Assembly: GCF_019721995.1 (NCBI RefSeq)
Contig: NZ_BLYC01000026.1
Coordinates: 1-51,822, forward strand
DNA length: 51,822 nt
Direction: 5' to 3'
Source of the DNA: Bathymodiolus japonicus methanotrophic gill symbiont
Lineage (GTDB): Bacteria; Pseudomonadota; Gammaproteobacteria; Methylococcales; Methylomonadaceae
Program-made: the position numbers and the translations under genes
Notes under the pieces: model-generated
Database searches by the model: none
Told to the model about the DNA's origin: nothing
The model's input: only the letters and a program-made list of their open reading frames with translations
Shown here: piece after piece, positions 35,227-44,896 of the stretch
Layout of the letters: each line of letters begins with the position of its first letter
Position numbering within the stretch: the stretch's first letter is position 1

Positions 35227-37851
35227 CTAAAGCGGTACTCGTCTAACGCTAAAGGCAGGCAAGACAACTAGTGTACAAATCAGGGTAAAAGAAATACCTA
35301 TAGCTAGCAACAGTCCCATGCTTGCAATCCCTTGGTGATTAGTAAATGCCAGACTGGTAAAGCTAAGCAGTGTGGTCAAGGAACTAAAGAACACCCCTCT
35401 CGCCGTACTGGTTTGCAGTAAGTGCTCACTGGGGCCTAAACCTGCATGCAAGCGATGCATAATATGAATCCCGCTATCAACCCCCATACCCATCAATAAT
35501 GGCAAAGCAATAATATTGGCGAAATTAAATGGATTATCCAGCAGCACATTAGTTGCGGCGGTTAGCAAGCCCGCAAGAATTAGGGGCCAGATAACTAATA
35601 GGGTATTGCGAAAGCTTTTCAGAATAATAAGTAAAACCAGAAAAATAACCAGGATTGCCGTAGTAAATGACTGAATAAACACTTCAGCTATCACATCTCC
35701 GGCAGCTAGACCAGAAACAGGAAGCCCGGTTACAGAATCATCTATACTCTGTACTTCAATAGCAAAAGCCTTCAGGTTTTCAGCTTTGTTCAAGTCATAT
35801 TTAGGGTCAATAATAATTTTATACACACCTGATGGGCTTAGCCAGTTGCTACTTATATAGTCTGGAATATCATCCAAACCAAATTCATACGCTTGTAGAC
35901 CAGTATTTAATCGCTGCATGGTATATGGGAATAAGCCCAACACGCTCGCATCAAATTGCTGGTATTTAGCTGAGGATAATTCACCACCATCGGCAAACAC
36001 AATAAACTCGGTAATATGTCGGTGTAATTTTTCTAGTAACTCTACAGATGCTTTACCTGTAGGATGCGCAAGTGCGGTGCCAATCTTTGTTTGCAGCTCC
36101 AGCAATGCCTGACGTGAGTCTGCGGCTTCTAGTGGACGATCAAAGCTATTTGATTCTGGCCCCATCACCAGACTTAAATCCTCTATGATTTCCAGCTTTT
36201 CCTGCTGATCCTTGGCAACAAAGCTTTGCAACGTAATGGTTTTATTGACTGTATCAAGTGCCTGAATTTCACTCGCTAATTTTTCTGCATTTGCTAATGA
36301 GTCACTTAATGCAATCAGTACAAAAGGAGAGCGGGTTTTCGACTTCAATAGATCTTTAAAAGCGACCACAGATTCACTATTAGGGTCTCTAAGATTTACC
36401 GGGTTTGAGTCCAGATAAACATAGTGCAATGAAAATAACGCGGAAATAGCCAGGAAAATAGATGCATAGCGAATTTTTCGTGCATGACGAAATGGAAAGC
36501 TACTCACCCAGTCGGGCAGGCTTGTTACCTGCTGATGCCTTAGCTGCTTAATTGAAAATACCTTCAGTAAGGCAGGTAATAAGGTTAATGACACAAGCAG
36601 ACCTATAAACATCCCCCCACCGGAAATTAACCCCAGCTCAGACACGCCTTCATAATCTGTCGGTATAAGGGCAAAAAAACCAATCGATGTCGTTAGTGCA
36701 CATAGAAACAGCGAAAAGCCCAGCATGATAATGCTCTTTTTTATCGCATCTTCGCTGGACATATTGTTTTCCCAGCATTCTCGAAAGGTTAAACAGATAT
36801 GTATTGCAAAATCGACACCCAGACCAATATAGAGTATCGCAAACGCAACAGATAATACATTCAGATGCCCTACCGAAATCGTAGCAAATCCCGCTGTTAG
36901 AATTAAGCCCATAATCAGCACGATCAAGGTACATAAGACCAGCTTAACCGAGCGCAAGCCAATAAATAGCACGATGATAATTAGCGACAGTGCAAGTAAT
37001 CCCGAATAGACAGTATCTTCTGCAAGCACTCGCATTTCATCCTCTTCGAGTGCCTTTTTTCCGGTTATGCGAATACTGACTTGCGGGTCTTTTGCCTGGA
37101 TCTCGCGTGCTATTTCGCGTGCAAAATTCAATGATTTTTCTACCGGCTTCATACTATTAAAGTCAGCAATTGGACGCGCACTGACTATACTGCGCAAGGT
37201 ATTTCTATCACTAGCTTGATTAAAGTCCAGTAATTTCTGCCAGGATAAAGCAAAAGGCTGTTCAAGCTGCACAGCGACTAAAGACTGTTCTATTCCTTCC
37301 AGTAAAGGATCCAGATTCATCGGCAAATTATCATCCGTATTATCTAAAGCCTTGCCCAGTATTTCCAGTAAGCCTTGCAGGTGATAGTTTTGCGATAAAT
37401 AGCCAATAAAAGGCTGAGCATCAATCAATTTAGCTGATAAATCTTCTAGTTTTTCGGGAGTCAGATAAAGAAAGCCTTGCTGCTTTAGGAAAGCATTATC
37501 ATCAGGGATATATACATACTCAAACAACTGCTGATTCGCAGCAATACGCGTCGCCAGGGTATTTGCCGCCATGCTCGTCTGCTCTGCGGTAGGTGATTCC
37601 ACAACGAAAAGAATAGTTGCAGCATCTTGCGGAAACGCATTCTCCCAGCGTATGCGGTTTTTCTGAAAGGGCAAATCCTGGGATAGCAGCGTGGATGTAT
37701 CGGTATTAACGCCTAAATTATTTATCGTGTAATGCAGGCTGGTCGCACATAAGAGCACAAAAAAAACAATCAACAGCCATGCAAAGCGAAGCACACGCGT
37801 ACTCCACCAATAAAAAAATTTATCCATTATATTTGCAGAACGCATACTCAT
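35227..37851 (-). CDS. RND-superfamily lipid transporter, HpnN/BstA-like
   Basis: An 874-residue inner-membrane protein of the MMPL/RND type: one N-terminal helix (VLRFAWLLIVFFVLLCA), a large periplasmic domain, a helix bundle (VYSGLLALSLIIIVLFIGL ... LYIGLGVDFAIHICL), a second periplasmic domain and a second bundle (LPLLMGMGVDSGIHIMHRL). GVDFAIHI and GVDSGIHI are the repeated RND motif D segments. HpnN moves hopanoids to the outer membrane, and BstA has been described for sterol transport in M. capsulatus. The sterol genes nearby favour sterol cargo, but bstB/bstC-type partners are not in the window. Start could also be 37845 or 37827. Confidence 0.8.
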   Translation of the reverse strand: MSMRSANIMDKFFYWWSTRVLRFAWLLIVFFVLLCATSLHYTINNLGVNTDTSTLLSQDLPFQKNRIRWENAFPQDAATILFVVESPTAEQTSMAANTLATRIAANQQLFEYVYIPDDNAFLKQQGFLYLTPEKLEDLSAKLIDAQPFIGYLSQNYHLQGLLEILGKALDNTDDNLPMNLDPLLEGIEQSLVAVQLEQPFALSWQKLLDFNQASDRNTLRSIVSARPIADFNSMKPVEKSLNFAREIAREIQAKDPQVSIRITGKKALEEDEMRVLAEDTVYSGLLALSLIIIVLFIGLRSVKLVLCTLIVLIMGLILTAGFATISVGHLNVLSVAFAILYIGLGVDFAIHICLTFRECWENNMSSEDAIKKSIIMLGFSLFLCALTTSIGFFALIPTDYEGVSELGLISGGGMFIGLLVSLTLLPALLKVFSIKQLRHQQVTSLPDWVSSFPFRHARKIRYASIFLAISALFSLHYVYLDSNPVNLRDPNSESVVAFKDLLKSKTRSPFVLIALSDSLANAEKLASEIQALDTVNKTITLQSFVAKDQQEKLEIIEDLSLVMGPESNSFDRPLEAADSRQALLELQTKIGTALAHPTGKASVELLEKLHRHITEFIVFADGGELSSAKYQQFDASVLGLFPYTMQRLNTGLQAYEFGLDDIPDYISSNWLSPSGVYKIIIDPKYDLNKAENLKAFAIEVQSIDDSVTGLPVSGLAAGDVIAEVFIQSFTTAILVIFLVLLIILKSFRNTLLVIWPLILAGLLTAATNVLLDNPFNFANIIALPLLMGMGVDSGIHIMHRLHAGLGPSEHLLQTSTARGVFFSSLTTLLSFTSLAFTNHQGIASMGLLLAIGISFTLICTLVVLPAFSVRRVPL

Positions 37852-37969
37852 AGTCGTTTTTGGGTAGCCTAAAGTTAGTTCACTAGATTATCCCAAGAAA
37901 TTCGATCGTACGCGACAACTAACAAGCTATTGATTCCGCGTTTAAGTATTTCTCAGGATTATTAGGCAA

Positions 37970-38173
37970 CTGAAGTTTCCCAATAATTATTTATGGTAAA
38001 ATTGAAACTATGCTACAACTATATGAAAAAAATAGTCTTTTCATTCGTTTCAAATGCTATTGCCTAAGGGGAATTACGTAGGGGTTTGCTATAAACATGG
38101 CAAAACCACCTAAAATAAACCTCGATACACCAGCATTGTGTATTTCAGCTACTCAATAATTGGGAAACTTCAG
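37970..38173 (-). mobile_element. MITE-A copy 5 (204 bp), reverse orientation
   Basis: Ends intact and flanked by the 8-bp direct repeat TTAGGCAA. It lies upstream of the RND transporter gene. Confidence 0.9.
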
Positions 38174-38223
38174 TTAGGCAATATTATACGGACAAATTTA
38201 TTTTGCTGCTCTGCACATATAAA

Positions 38224-39446
38224 ACTGAAGTTTCTTAGAAATTCATCAAGCAACCATTCGTAATAAAACGGCTACCACCGAATTTACAGGGGAGCTGCTG
38301 TATTTGGGGCAAACCCTTTCAAAATCCGGATCCAAAGCCGCTTCGGCAATGATGCGGCGGATATCTGAAAATGCGAAACTGGCTCGCCCCTTCACTTTGT
38401 GCCGACGTTCCGGATCGGTTTTTAAACGATCCGCGTAAATCCACGTCAGCGTTGTTGCCATCATACAGAAGTTCAAATGGTTGGTCACTGCCTGCGCATT
38501 TCGACACTGACTTTTCTGACTCCCTATGTCTTGCTTGAGCTCTTTGAACTCGGATTCGATTTTCCATCGCGCACCATAATACTCAATAATCTGTGTGACG
38601 GATAAACTTAGATCGGTCGTAAACAAAGCAATCCACTGTGTGCGACGAAACACCCAGACAACCTGAACGGGTCGTTTCAATGTTGTCAGCATGACAACGC
38701 GACTATAAGCCCTGACTTCACGCTGTTTTCCATAGAGATTCACGGTATACGATCGGGCCTTTTGTTGTACTGTTTTTGCCATGTCTGTGGCTGACCTCAG
38801 ACGCTGCCCGTACTTTTTATTCCGCCCCCTCTGCTTGGGTTTTCTTTTTTCTGGACGATCGTACAGTACATTATTGCACCTTAACCTAGAGAGAATATTA
38901 AACCGGCTTCCGATAGCTTTGTAAACCGGCTTCCATAGGCCATTGTTGCCAAACCAGCTATCAGTGACTGTCAATATCGGAGCGGTGGAAAAATGTTCTG
39001 CAATTGCAATCAGCATTTGAGCCGCCTGAGTCATCTTGGTCTGGAAAGGAACTACTTCCCCTCTTATCGTGGCGGTTTCTTTTTTTGCCTGAATTGTTTT
39101 TAAGGGCAGATAAAATCGGAAATCTAAAAATAAGCACGCCCAGCGACCTTTGACCTGTTTCAGCAACCCTACCGACACAATATTTTGTGCCCATGGATAT
39201 TTGCTTTGATTCGATTTGGCCGCGTGGTCAAAAATGGCTTCACAGCCGAAGATATTTTTGCCTACTTTAGTGATAATGGAGTCATCCAGTGCAACCAATA
39301 TGCGCCCATCTGTTTCAGGAGACGGAATCAGCTCCCAGATAGTTTTCCACAGCCCAGCCCACGGCAAAGTTGAAGAAGCCATGAAAGTGTAAAAGCGCTT
39401 ATTCTTGATCTCAAACCCAAACAACGTATCAAGGCAACGCCAAAGA
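38224..39446 (-). mobile_element. IS4/IS701-like element with transposase 5' end replaced by repeat C2
   Basis: The transposase frame (stop 38246) encodes about 400 residues of a DDE transposase: LVALDDSIITKVGKNIFG, LTVTDSWFGNNGLW, VVWVFRRTQWIALFTTD and YYGARWKIESEFKELKQDIG (YREK-like region). The frame continues into repeat C2 (39447 on), so the first about 39 residues of the open frame are repeat-derived and the real N-terminus is lost. The downstream end begins CTGAAGTTTC at 38224, like the MITE-A end, which makes this IS a possible parent of MITE-A. The other end is missing. Confidence 0.65.
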
Positions 39447-39726
39447 CAGGCGCGCCATGCTACCTCACGAAATTCCGGGACTCCTGTCGCCATAATTCGT
39501 TCACCTACGCAGCGGATGGGAGATGCCCTGAACGCCCTGCGTCCGCAACGACTACGCACAAAAGCCGCTTCGTCATTACTACCTCACTGGCTGGACGGCT
39601 ATTCGGAATGCAATTCTTGCTCCTCTCGCGTGCTGCTAGCACACGTCGAATCAGCGAATTGCCCTGTCGCCTATCAGGGACTAAAAATCACCACTTCGCT
39701 AAGCTCCGTTTCCATGATTTCCAGCG
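39447..39726 (+). repeat. Structured repeat C2, full-length copy (280 bp)
   Basis: Starts CAGGCGCGCCATGC and ends GATTTCCAGCG. The first 65 bp match C1 with few differences; the last 50 bp match repeat D instead. The internal hairpin GTGCT-GCT-AGCAC occupies the place of GCGCG-CTAT-CGCGC in C1. It replaces the 5' ends of both neighbouring transposase genes. Confidence 0.85.
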
Positions 39727-40101
39727 GAAGAGATAAAAGTGACGAAGATAGGTTAAAGCATTCCCGGAACTTGACGAATACACCATAGAAGCAGCGGATG
39801 GACATTTTATTGATCATGCCCGCCATACTGAAAAAAACAGCAAGGGGAAAGTTTATGCGGCCGGGGGGATTTACGCGTTGAATCTCAGAAGTGGGTTGCT
39901 CAGATTTCTTTGTCTGGTGACAAACGGAACTCAGAGACATCAAGAAATACCTGTGTTACGAAATCATATTGAAAAGCAAAACAAGGGAAATAACAGCTCT
40001 CAGAGACATCTCTATGTCTACGATAAAGCCGTCACCGACTTTGTCTGGTGGGATCGGCAGAAACGACATGCTAATTACATGATTTCAATGCTAAAAGAAA
40101 A

Positions 40102-40277
40102 GTAACTACTCAGCGTGTTTTTTAACTTTAAAATCAAATGAATATATTTTAATTTAACCTGACTTTAGTCATTTTCACCTTTAAAAAGGGGTGAAAATTG
40201 GACTAAAATTCAGAGAGATACATTAATTATTATTTTAAATCAATCTGTTATGAGTTTAAATTACGCTGAGTAGTTAC
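40102..40277 (-). mobile_element. MITE-B copy 2, nested in IS4-1
   Basis: Same 176-bp element as 23999-24174, opposite orientation, with 8-bp duplication AAAGAAAA judged against the unbroken sequence at 721-760 (read on the minus strand). Confidence 0.85.
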
Positions 40278-40530
40278 AAAGAAAATTCAATTGCGACTCT
40301 GGTTGAGTCTATCCCTTTTGACTCCCGCCATGAGATCAATACAGGGGTTGAAGCATACAGTGTGTACGAAAACAAGGGCATCAAATTTAACGTGGTGGAT
40401 TACCGTGATCCAGAAACCGGAAAACTTCACCGGTTTGTGACAACCTTGCCAATGACTATTAACCCTGGAACCATTGCCATGCTGTATTTCAAGCGATGGA
40501 CGATTGAAAAGACATTCAATAACACTAAAA

Positions 40531-41889
40531 CTCGATGTTCAAGTTTTTGATATTGAGAAGGTAAAATCAGGTATTCTGAGGTTGTTGTAATTTTATCGGT
40601 GTAAGCCCATGTTAATGAATGCCCCAGCCACCTTTATCCAAAGCTATATTGACGATTTAAATGATGCGCTCAATCAGCTAAAACCCGGAGCCGCTTTGAC
40701 ACGGATTCAAGCCGCTTGGTTGGGCACTTGTTTGGTGTGTTGGCCTTTGATGAATCAGACCGAGCACGATCTAAGTCTACAAAACGTATTTATAAGGTTT
40801 ACAAGCAGAAACACAAAGGCTCCGGCGGGTATGTTAATGGACAAACGATAGTATTATTGCTGCTAGTTACCTCATCCATTACAGTGCCTGTCGGTTTTTT
40901 CTTTTATATGCCGGATCCAGCCTTAAAGCAGTGGGATAAAGAAGATAAACGGTTGAAAAAGAGCGGTATAGCAAAAAAAGATCGGCCTATTAAGCCTGAA
41001 CGTGACAGTGCCTACCCGACCAAAACAGAGATTGCATTAGGCTTATTAAAAGAGTTTAAAGTTGCGCATAGCCTGATTAAAATTAAAGGCGTACTGGCTG
41101 ATGCGCTGTATGGTGAAAAAGCCTTTATGGACGAAGCCGCTAAAGAATCTGGAGGCTCGCAGGTGATTAGCCAATTACGTAAAAACCAAAAAATTGAATA
41201 TAGAGGTAGAATAAGGTCAGTCGAGAGCTACTTTAATTCGATTAACAAAGGCATTGATCAGATAATACGTGTACGTGGCGGCAAAGAGATTAAAGTGACT
41301 GTCAGCAGTGCACGATTAAAGGTGAGTTCTCACAGTAAAAAGCGCTTTGTCATTGCCTTAAAATATGACGGTGAAAACGACTATCGCTATTTAGTGGCGA
41401 CAGACCTGACTTGGCGCACACAAGATATTATTCAAGCCTATACGTTGAGATGGCTGATTGAGGTTTTCTTTGAGGACTGGAAGCTTTATGAAGGATGGGG
41501 GCGTGAGGCCAAACAATTAGATGAAGAGGGATCAAGCCGTGGCCTGATTCTGAGTCTTTTGTTTGACCATTGCCTTCTCCTTCACCCAGAGCAAATAGCC
41601 CGCATTGAAAGCAAACTACCTGCGTATACCGTAGGAAGCTTACAGCGCAAGTCTCAAGTGGATGTACTGCTTGAGTTCATCACGTCATTGCTAGAGTTTC
41701 CAGATCCTGGTGATAAGCTGAAAGAGTTAGGTGAATTAATAAAGGATGTGTTTCAGCTGATGCCATCAGGAAAACATATGATTGGCAGAGATTTAGGGCG
41801 CTTAGAGCCAACACCATCATTAAAGTATTGTTCTGCTGGGTGAAGGTAAGAGTTTGATGGCAATGGGATGGAAAAACTTGAACATCGAG
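40531..41889 (+). mobile_element. IS4-2 copy B, complete ends, transposase with internal deletion
   Basis: A 1359-bp element with inverted ends CTCGATGTTCAAGTTTTT and its complement, flanked by the 5-bp duplication TAAAA. The transposase starts at 40609 (MLMNAPATFIQSYIDDLNDA) but lost about 200 bp after WLGTCLV, relative to copy A, putting the rest (frame 40716-41843, AFDESDRARSKSTKRIY to the C-terminus) out of frame. Copy A has the opposite defect. YTLRWLIEVFFEDWKLYEG is the catalytic-glutamate region. Confidence 0.85.
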
Positions 41890-42261
41890 TAAAAGTAATT
41901 TCAAGGAAACTAAAGCTTGGTCTTCCAATACCCGCTCACTTGAAGATCAAATGCGCCTGACTGCAATGAGCTATAATTTAATGCGCGTGTTTGAAGAGAT
42001 TTCAAAAACACAACAGCCAGAATTGATTCATCCATCGGATAAAAAATATAGCGAGGCTCTGGAGATAAGGCAGCAACAGGCTCAAAAACGAGATCGTTTT
42101 GTGAATCCATTATTTTTCCAGGCAAGAATATCTCGTATCAGCTCGTATACCATTCGGGCAGTTCAAAACGCAATAATAACAGGAATGTCTTTACAGTGCT
42201 TTATGAGCTCTCTTGTGGCGAGGTTAGTTTCACGGCATCAATTGATAGGGGAACACTGATG

Positions 42262-42390
42262 ATGTTTATAGCAAACCCCCACTTAATTCCCCTTAGGCAA
42301 TAGCATTTGAAACGAATGAAAAGACTATTTTTTTCATATAGTTGTAGCATAGTTTCAATTTTACCATAAATAATTATTGGGAAACTTCAG
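42262..42390 (+). mobile_element. MITE-A copy 6, left part missing
   Basis: The right 129 bp of MITE-A from ATGTTTATAGC to ATTGGGAAACTTCAG, cut by the IS4-1 right end, which suggests IS4-1 inserted into a MITE-A. The following 42391-42547 has no gene; it holds an inverted repeat AAAACTATC (42489-42497)/GATAGTTTT (42532-42540). Confidence 0.85.
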
Positions 42391-42547
42391 TTTTGTTAAT
42401 GATGGCATCTTTCTTTCTTTTGGGTATTGAGTTATCATGGTTTTATTTTTCCGCCCCTTGTTTGAGTTATTATTTTTCAAATAAGGCGAAAACTATCCTG
42501 ACACGGGGGGTTAGTTCCAGCCCATCGAACTGATAGTTTTGTTCAAT

Positions 42548-42825
42548 CGCTGAAAATCATGGAAACGGAGCTTAGCGAAGTGGTGATTTTTAGTCCCTGA
42601 TAGGCGACAGGGCAATTCGCTGATTCGACGTGTGCTAGCAGCACGCGAGAGGAGCAAGAATTGCATTCCGAATAGCCGTCCAGCCAGTGAGGTAGTAATG
42701 ACGAAGCGGCTTTTGTGCGTAGTCGTTGCGGACGCAGGGCGTTCAGGGCATCTCCCATCCGCTGCGTAGGTGAACGAATTATGGCGACAGGAGTCCCAGA
42801 ATTTCGTGAGGTAGCATGGCGCACC
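42548..42825 (-). repeat. Structured repeat C2, full-length copy, reverse orientation
   Basis: Complement of 39447-39726 with few differences. It interrupts a hydrogenase maturation protease gene after about 27 codons. Confidence 0.85.
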
Positions 42826-42905
42826 TTATACTCAATCATTAAAGTCCCTATAGCATCGTCACCACGGCTTGGATTTCCATAGCCAAACACTAATACTTTT
42901 GCCAT
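42826..42905 (-). pseudogene. [NiFe]-hydrogenase maturation protease, N-terminal remnant
   Basis: The first about 27 codons (VLVFGYGNPSRGDDAIGTLMIE) match the N-terminus of HyaD/HoxW-type proteases, which clip the C-terminus of hydrogenase large subunits; GNPSRGDD carries the nickel-binding glutamate/aspartate region. Repeat C2 then interrupts the frame, and no continuation is seen on the far side. It suggests a lost or relocated hydrogenase locus. Confidence 0.65.
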
Positions 42906-43063
42906 TCTTCAAATTAACTCCATTATGACTTTTAAAAAAAAGCCCTCCCCCACCCAAGCGCATAAAACCAAATACTAGCGTACACTGAAAAGCTACAGCA
43001 TTGAAAAATGCCAACCAGTTAACACTTTAAATAAAAAAAGCATATTTACCATTAAAAATCTAT

Positions 43064-43069
43064 TATAAT
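43064..43069 (+). promoter_or_regulatory. ssrA -10 box
   Basis: A perfect TATAAT 11 bases before the first base of tmRNA. No convincing -35 box is seen. Confidence 0.5.
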
Positions 43070-43080
43070 AAAACTCCAAA

Positions 43081-43458
43081 GGGGACGACCTGGCTTCGAC
43101 GTGGGTAGCAAAACCTTAGGTGCATGTCGAGGACAGTACACCTCGTAAAATCTACTGAACTTAAAGTATTCGCAAATGACGAAAACTACTCAATGGCTTT
43201 AGCTGCTTAAACCCAGCACCATTCTCTTGGCTACATGTGCTTATGCGTGTAGAGTCTTTCGGGGCATCCAGGAGTCACTTTACATAAGATCGCGTTAAGA
43301 CCTTTGTTCGGAGTTCTGACTCGCTAAACCTAATCGAAATCGCTAAAAGTATCTTGGTTCGACGGGTAGCTTTTAGTTAAATCAAAGTGCGGAATAAACA
43401 TGTAGATCCAAAGGCGGAGTGCTCGCGGACGGGGGTTCAATTCCCCCCGTCTCCACCA
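43081..43458 (+). ncRNA. ssrA: Transfer-messenger RNA (tmRNA)
   Basis: 378 bases. The 5' end GGGGACGACCTGGCTTCGACG and 3' end GGTTCAATTCCCCCCGTCTCC-ACCA form the tRNA-like part. The tag frame at 43172-43210 reads ANDENYSMALAA then TAA. It rescues stalled ribosomes and tags proteins for proteolysis. An integrase gene follows, so its 3' end is the likely attachment site of the downstream island. Confidence 0.97.
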
Positions 43459-43486
43459 ACACAATGTTTTACAAGATTCACAAAAG

Positions 43487-43526
43487 ACCCGATACACCTT
43501 GTTAATCCTAGGTTATCGGGTTTTTT
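43487..43526 (+). terminator. Rho-independent terminator after ssrA
   Basis: Stem ACCCGATA/TATCGGGT followed by TTTTTT, 29 bases after the tmRNA 3' end. Confidence 0.85.
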
Positions 43527-43624
43527 ATTGCCTATAGAGTCCTATAAGGTTTCATAAAATCTTAGCTTTTTAGTAACATCCATAGTAACATCACCTTAAC
43601 TTCATTAGATGCGGTGTTACTAAA

Positions 43625-44896
43625 ATGGCTAGAGTTACTAAACCACTTACCAATACAGAAGTAAAACAAGCAAAACCCAAAGAAAAGGAATTTAATTTAG
43701 TTGATGGTGATGGGCTTGCTCTCAGAGTAAAACCCAACGGATCTAAATTATGGATATTTAACTACTTTAGACCCTACACAAAAAAACGTACCTCTTTAAG
43801 CTTTGGCTCATATCCCGCCATATCGTTAGCAGATGCAAGAAACAAACGCGCCACAGCAAGAGAATTACTCGCAAAAGAGATTGACCCAAAAGAACACCGC
43901 GAAGATGCCAACCGTTTAAATGATATAGCCCATAACAATACACTGGAACATATCGCCGAAAAATGGCTAGCTGTAAAAAAAACAACTGTCACTCAAAATC
44001 ATGCAACAGATACTTGGCGTTCACTAGAACTTCATATATTCCCAGAATTAGGCAAAATACCTATACATAAAATTACTGCGATAAAAACCATTGAAATCCT
44101 TGAACCTATTGCCGCCAAAGGTAGTTTAGAAACGATAAAACGCCTCTGCCAACGACTCAATGAAATAATGGTTTACGCTGTCAATACAGGCATTATTTCA
44201 AGTAACCCACTAACGGGTATAAGCAAAGCCTTTCAGTTACCCACAAAACAGCATTTACCGACCCTGAAACCTGAGCAACTCCCCTTGCTAATGAAAACAA
44301 TATCTCAAGCAAGTATCAAATTAACAACACGATGCCTTATTGAGTGGCAATTACGTACAATGGTTAGACCCAGTGAAGCAGCTGGCACACGCTGGGATGA
44401 AATTGATTTTGAAAATGGGCTTTGGAATATCCCCATAGAGCGTATGAAACAAAAGAAGGCACATACTATCCCACTAACCCCGCAATGTTTAGAATTACTA
44501 GACGTTATGCACCCTATTAGCTCTCGTAGTGAATTCATTTTTCCCTCAGATAGAAATCCAAGAACACACACCAACGCCCAAACTGCCAATATGGCACTAA
44601 AACGAATGGGATTTGACAAACAATTAGTCGCACATGGACTAAGATCACTAGCCAGCACCGTACTTAATGAAGAAGGTTTTGATGCTGATGTAATTGAAGC
44701 CGCATTAGCCCATACTGGCAAGAACGAAGTACGTAACGCTTATAACAGAGCCAACTACCTTGAGCGCAGAAAGCCTGTTATGATTTGGTGGAGTGATTAT
44801 ATTGATAAAGCTGCCACGGGCAATATGAGTTTGGCGGGAAAAAAAGGACTTAAAATAGTCGATTATGCCACATCACCTAAATTAGCCTCTGCTTGA
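43625..44896 (+). CDS. int: Tyrosine-type site-specific integrase (P4/CP4-57 type)
   Basis: A 423-residue integrase. The N-terminal DUF4102-type arm-binding domain (LTNTEVKQAKPKEKEFNLVDGDGLALRVKPNG, split about 7-38) precedes a core-binding domain and a catalytic domain with R in MVRPSEAAG, HGLRS, and the tyrosine in RNAYNRANYLERR. Such integrases commonly insert into tRNA or tmRNA 3' ends; here it begins 166 bases after ssrA and reads away from it. It converges with the second integrase, overlapping by 34 bp. No downstream copy of the ssrA 3' end (attR) is visible in the window. Confidence 0.93.
   Translation: MARVTKPLTNTEVKQAKPKEKEFNLVDGDGLALRVKPNGSKLWIFNYFRPYTKKRTSLSFGSYPAISLADARNKRATARELLAKEIDPKEHREDANRLNDIAHNNTLEHIAEKWLAVKKTTVTQNHATDTWRSLELHIFPELGKIPIHKITAIKTIEILEPIAAKGSLETIKRLCQRLNEIMVYAVNTGIISSNPLTGISKAFQLPTKQHLPTLKPEQLPLLMKTISQASIKLTTRCLIEWQLRTMVRPSEAAGTRWDEIDFENGLWNIPIERMKQKKAHTIPLTPQCLELLDVMHPISSRSEFIFPSDRNPRTHTNAQTANMALKRMGFDKQLVAHGLRSLASTVLNEEGFDADVIEAALAHTGKNEVRNAYNRANYLERRKPVMIWWSDYIDKAATGNMSLAGKKGLKIVDYATSPKLASA

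Larger units (their letters stand above)
39727..42261 (+). mobile_element. IS4-1 copy 2, transposase split by MITE-B and IS4-2
   Basis: Transposase pieces at about 39750-40101, 40278-40530 and 41890-42259 give the same protein as 1-1648: ALNLRSGLLRFLCLV, WWDRQKR, VEAYSVYENKGIK, then FKRWTIEKTFNNTK and SNFKETKAWSSNTRSLENQM to the C-terminus SLVARLVSRHQLIGEH. The N-terminal part is lost at repeat C2. MITE-B (40102-40277) and IS4-2 copy B (40531-41889) split the rest. The right terminal repeat GGGAACACTGATG ends at 42261. Inactive. Confidence 0.85.

Noticed and set aside
38246-39559. A 437-codon frame that looks like a full transposase with an N-terminal extension
   Set aside because: The first about 39 codons lie in repeat C2; the same peptide appears in other frames crossing C2, so it is not part of the transposase.
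42543-42905. A 120-codon frame starting like a hydrogenase maturation protease
   Set aside because: Only the first 27 codons are protease-like; the rest is repeat C2 read in frame.
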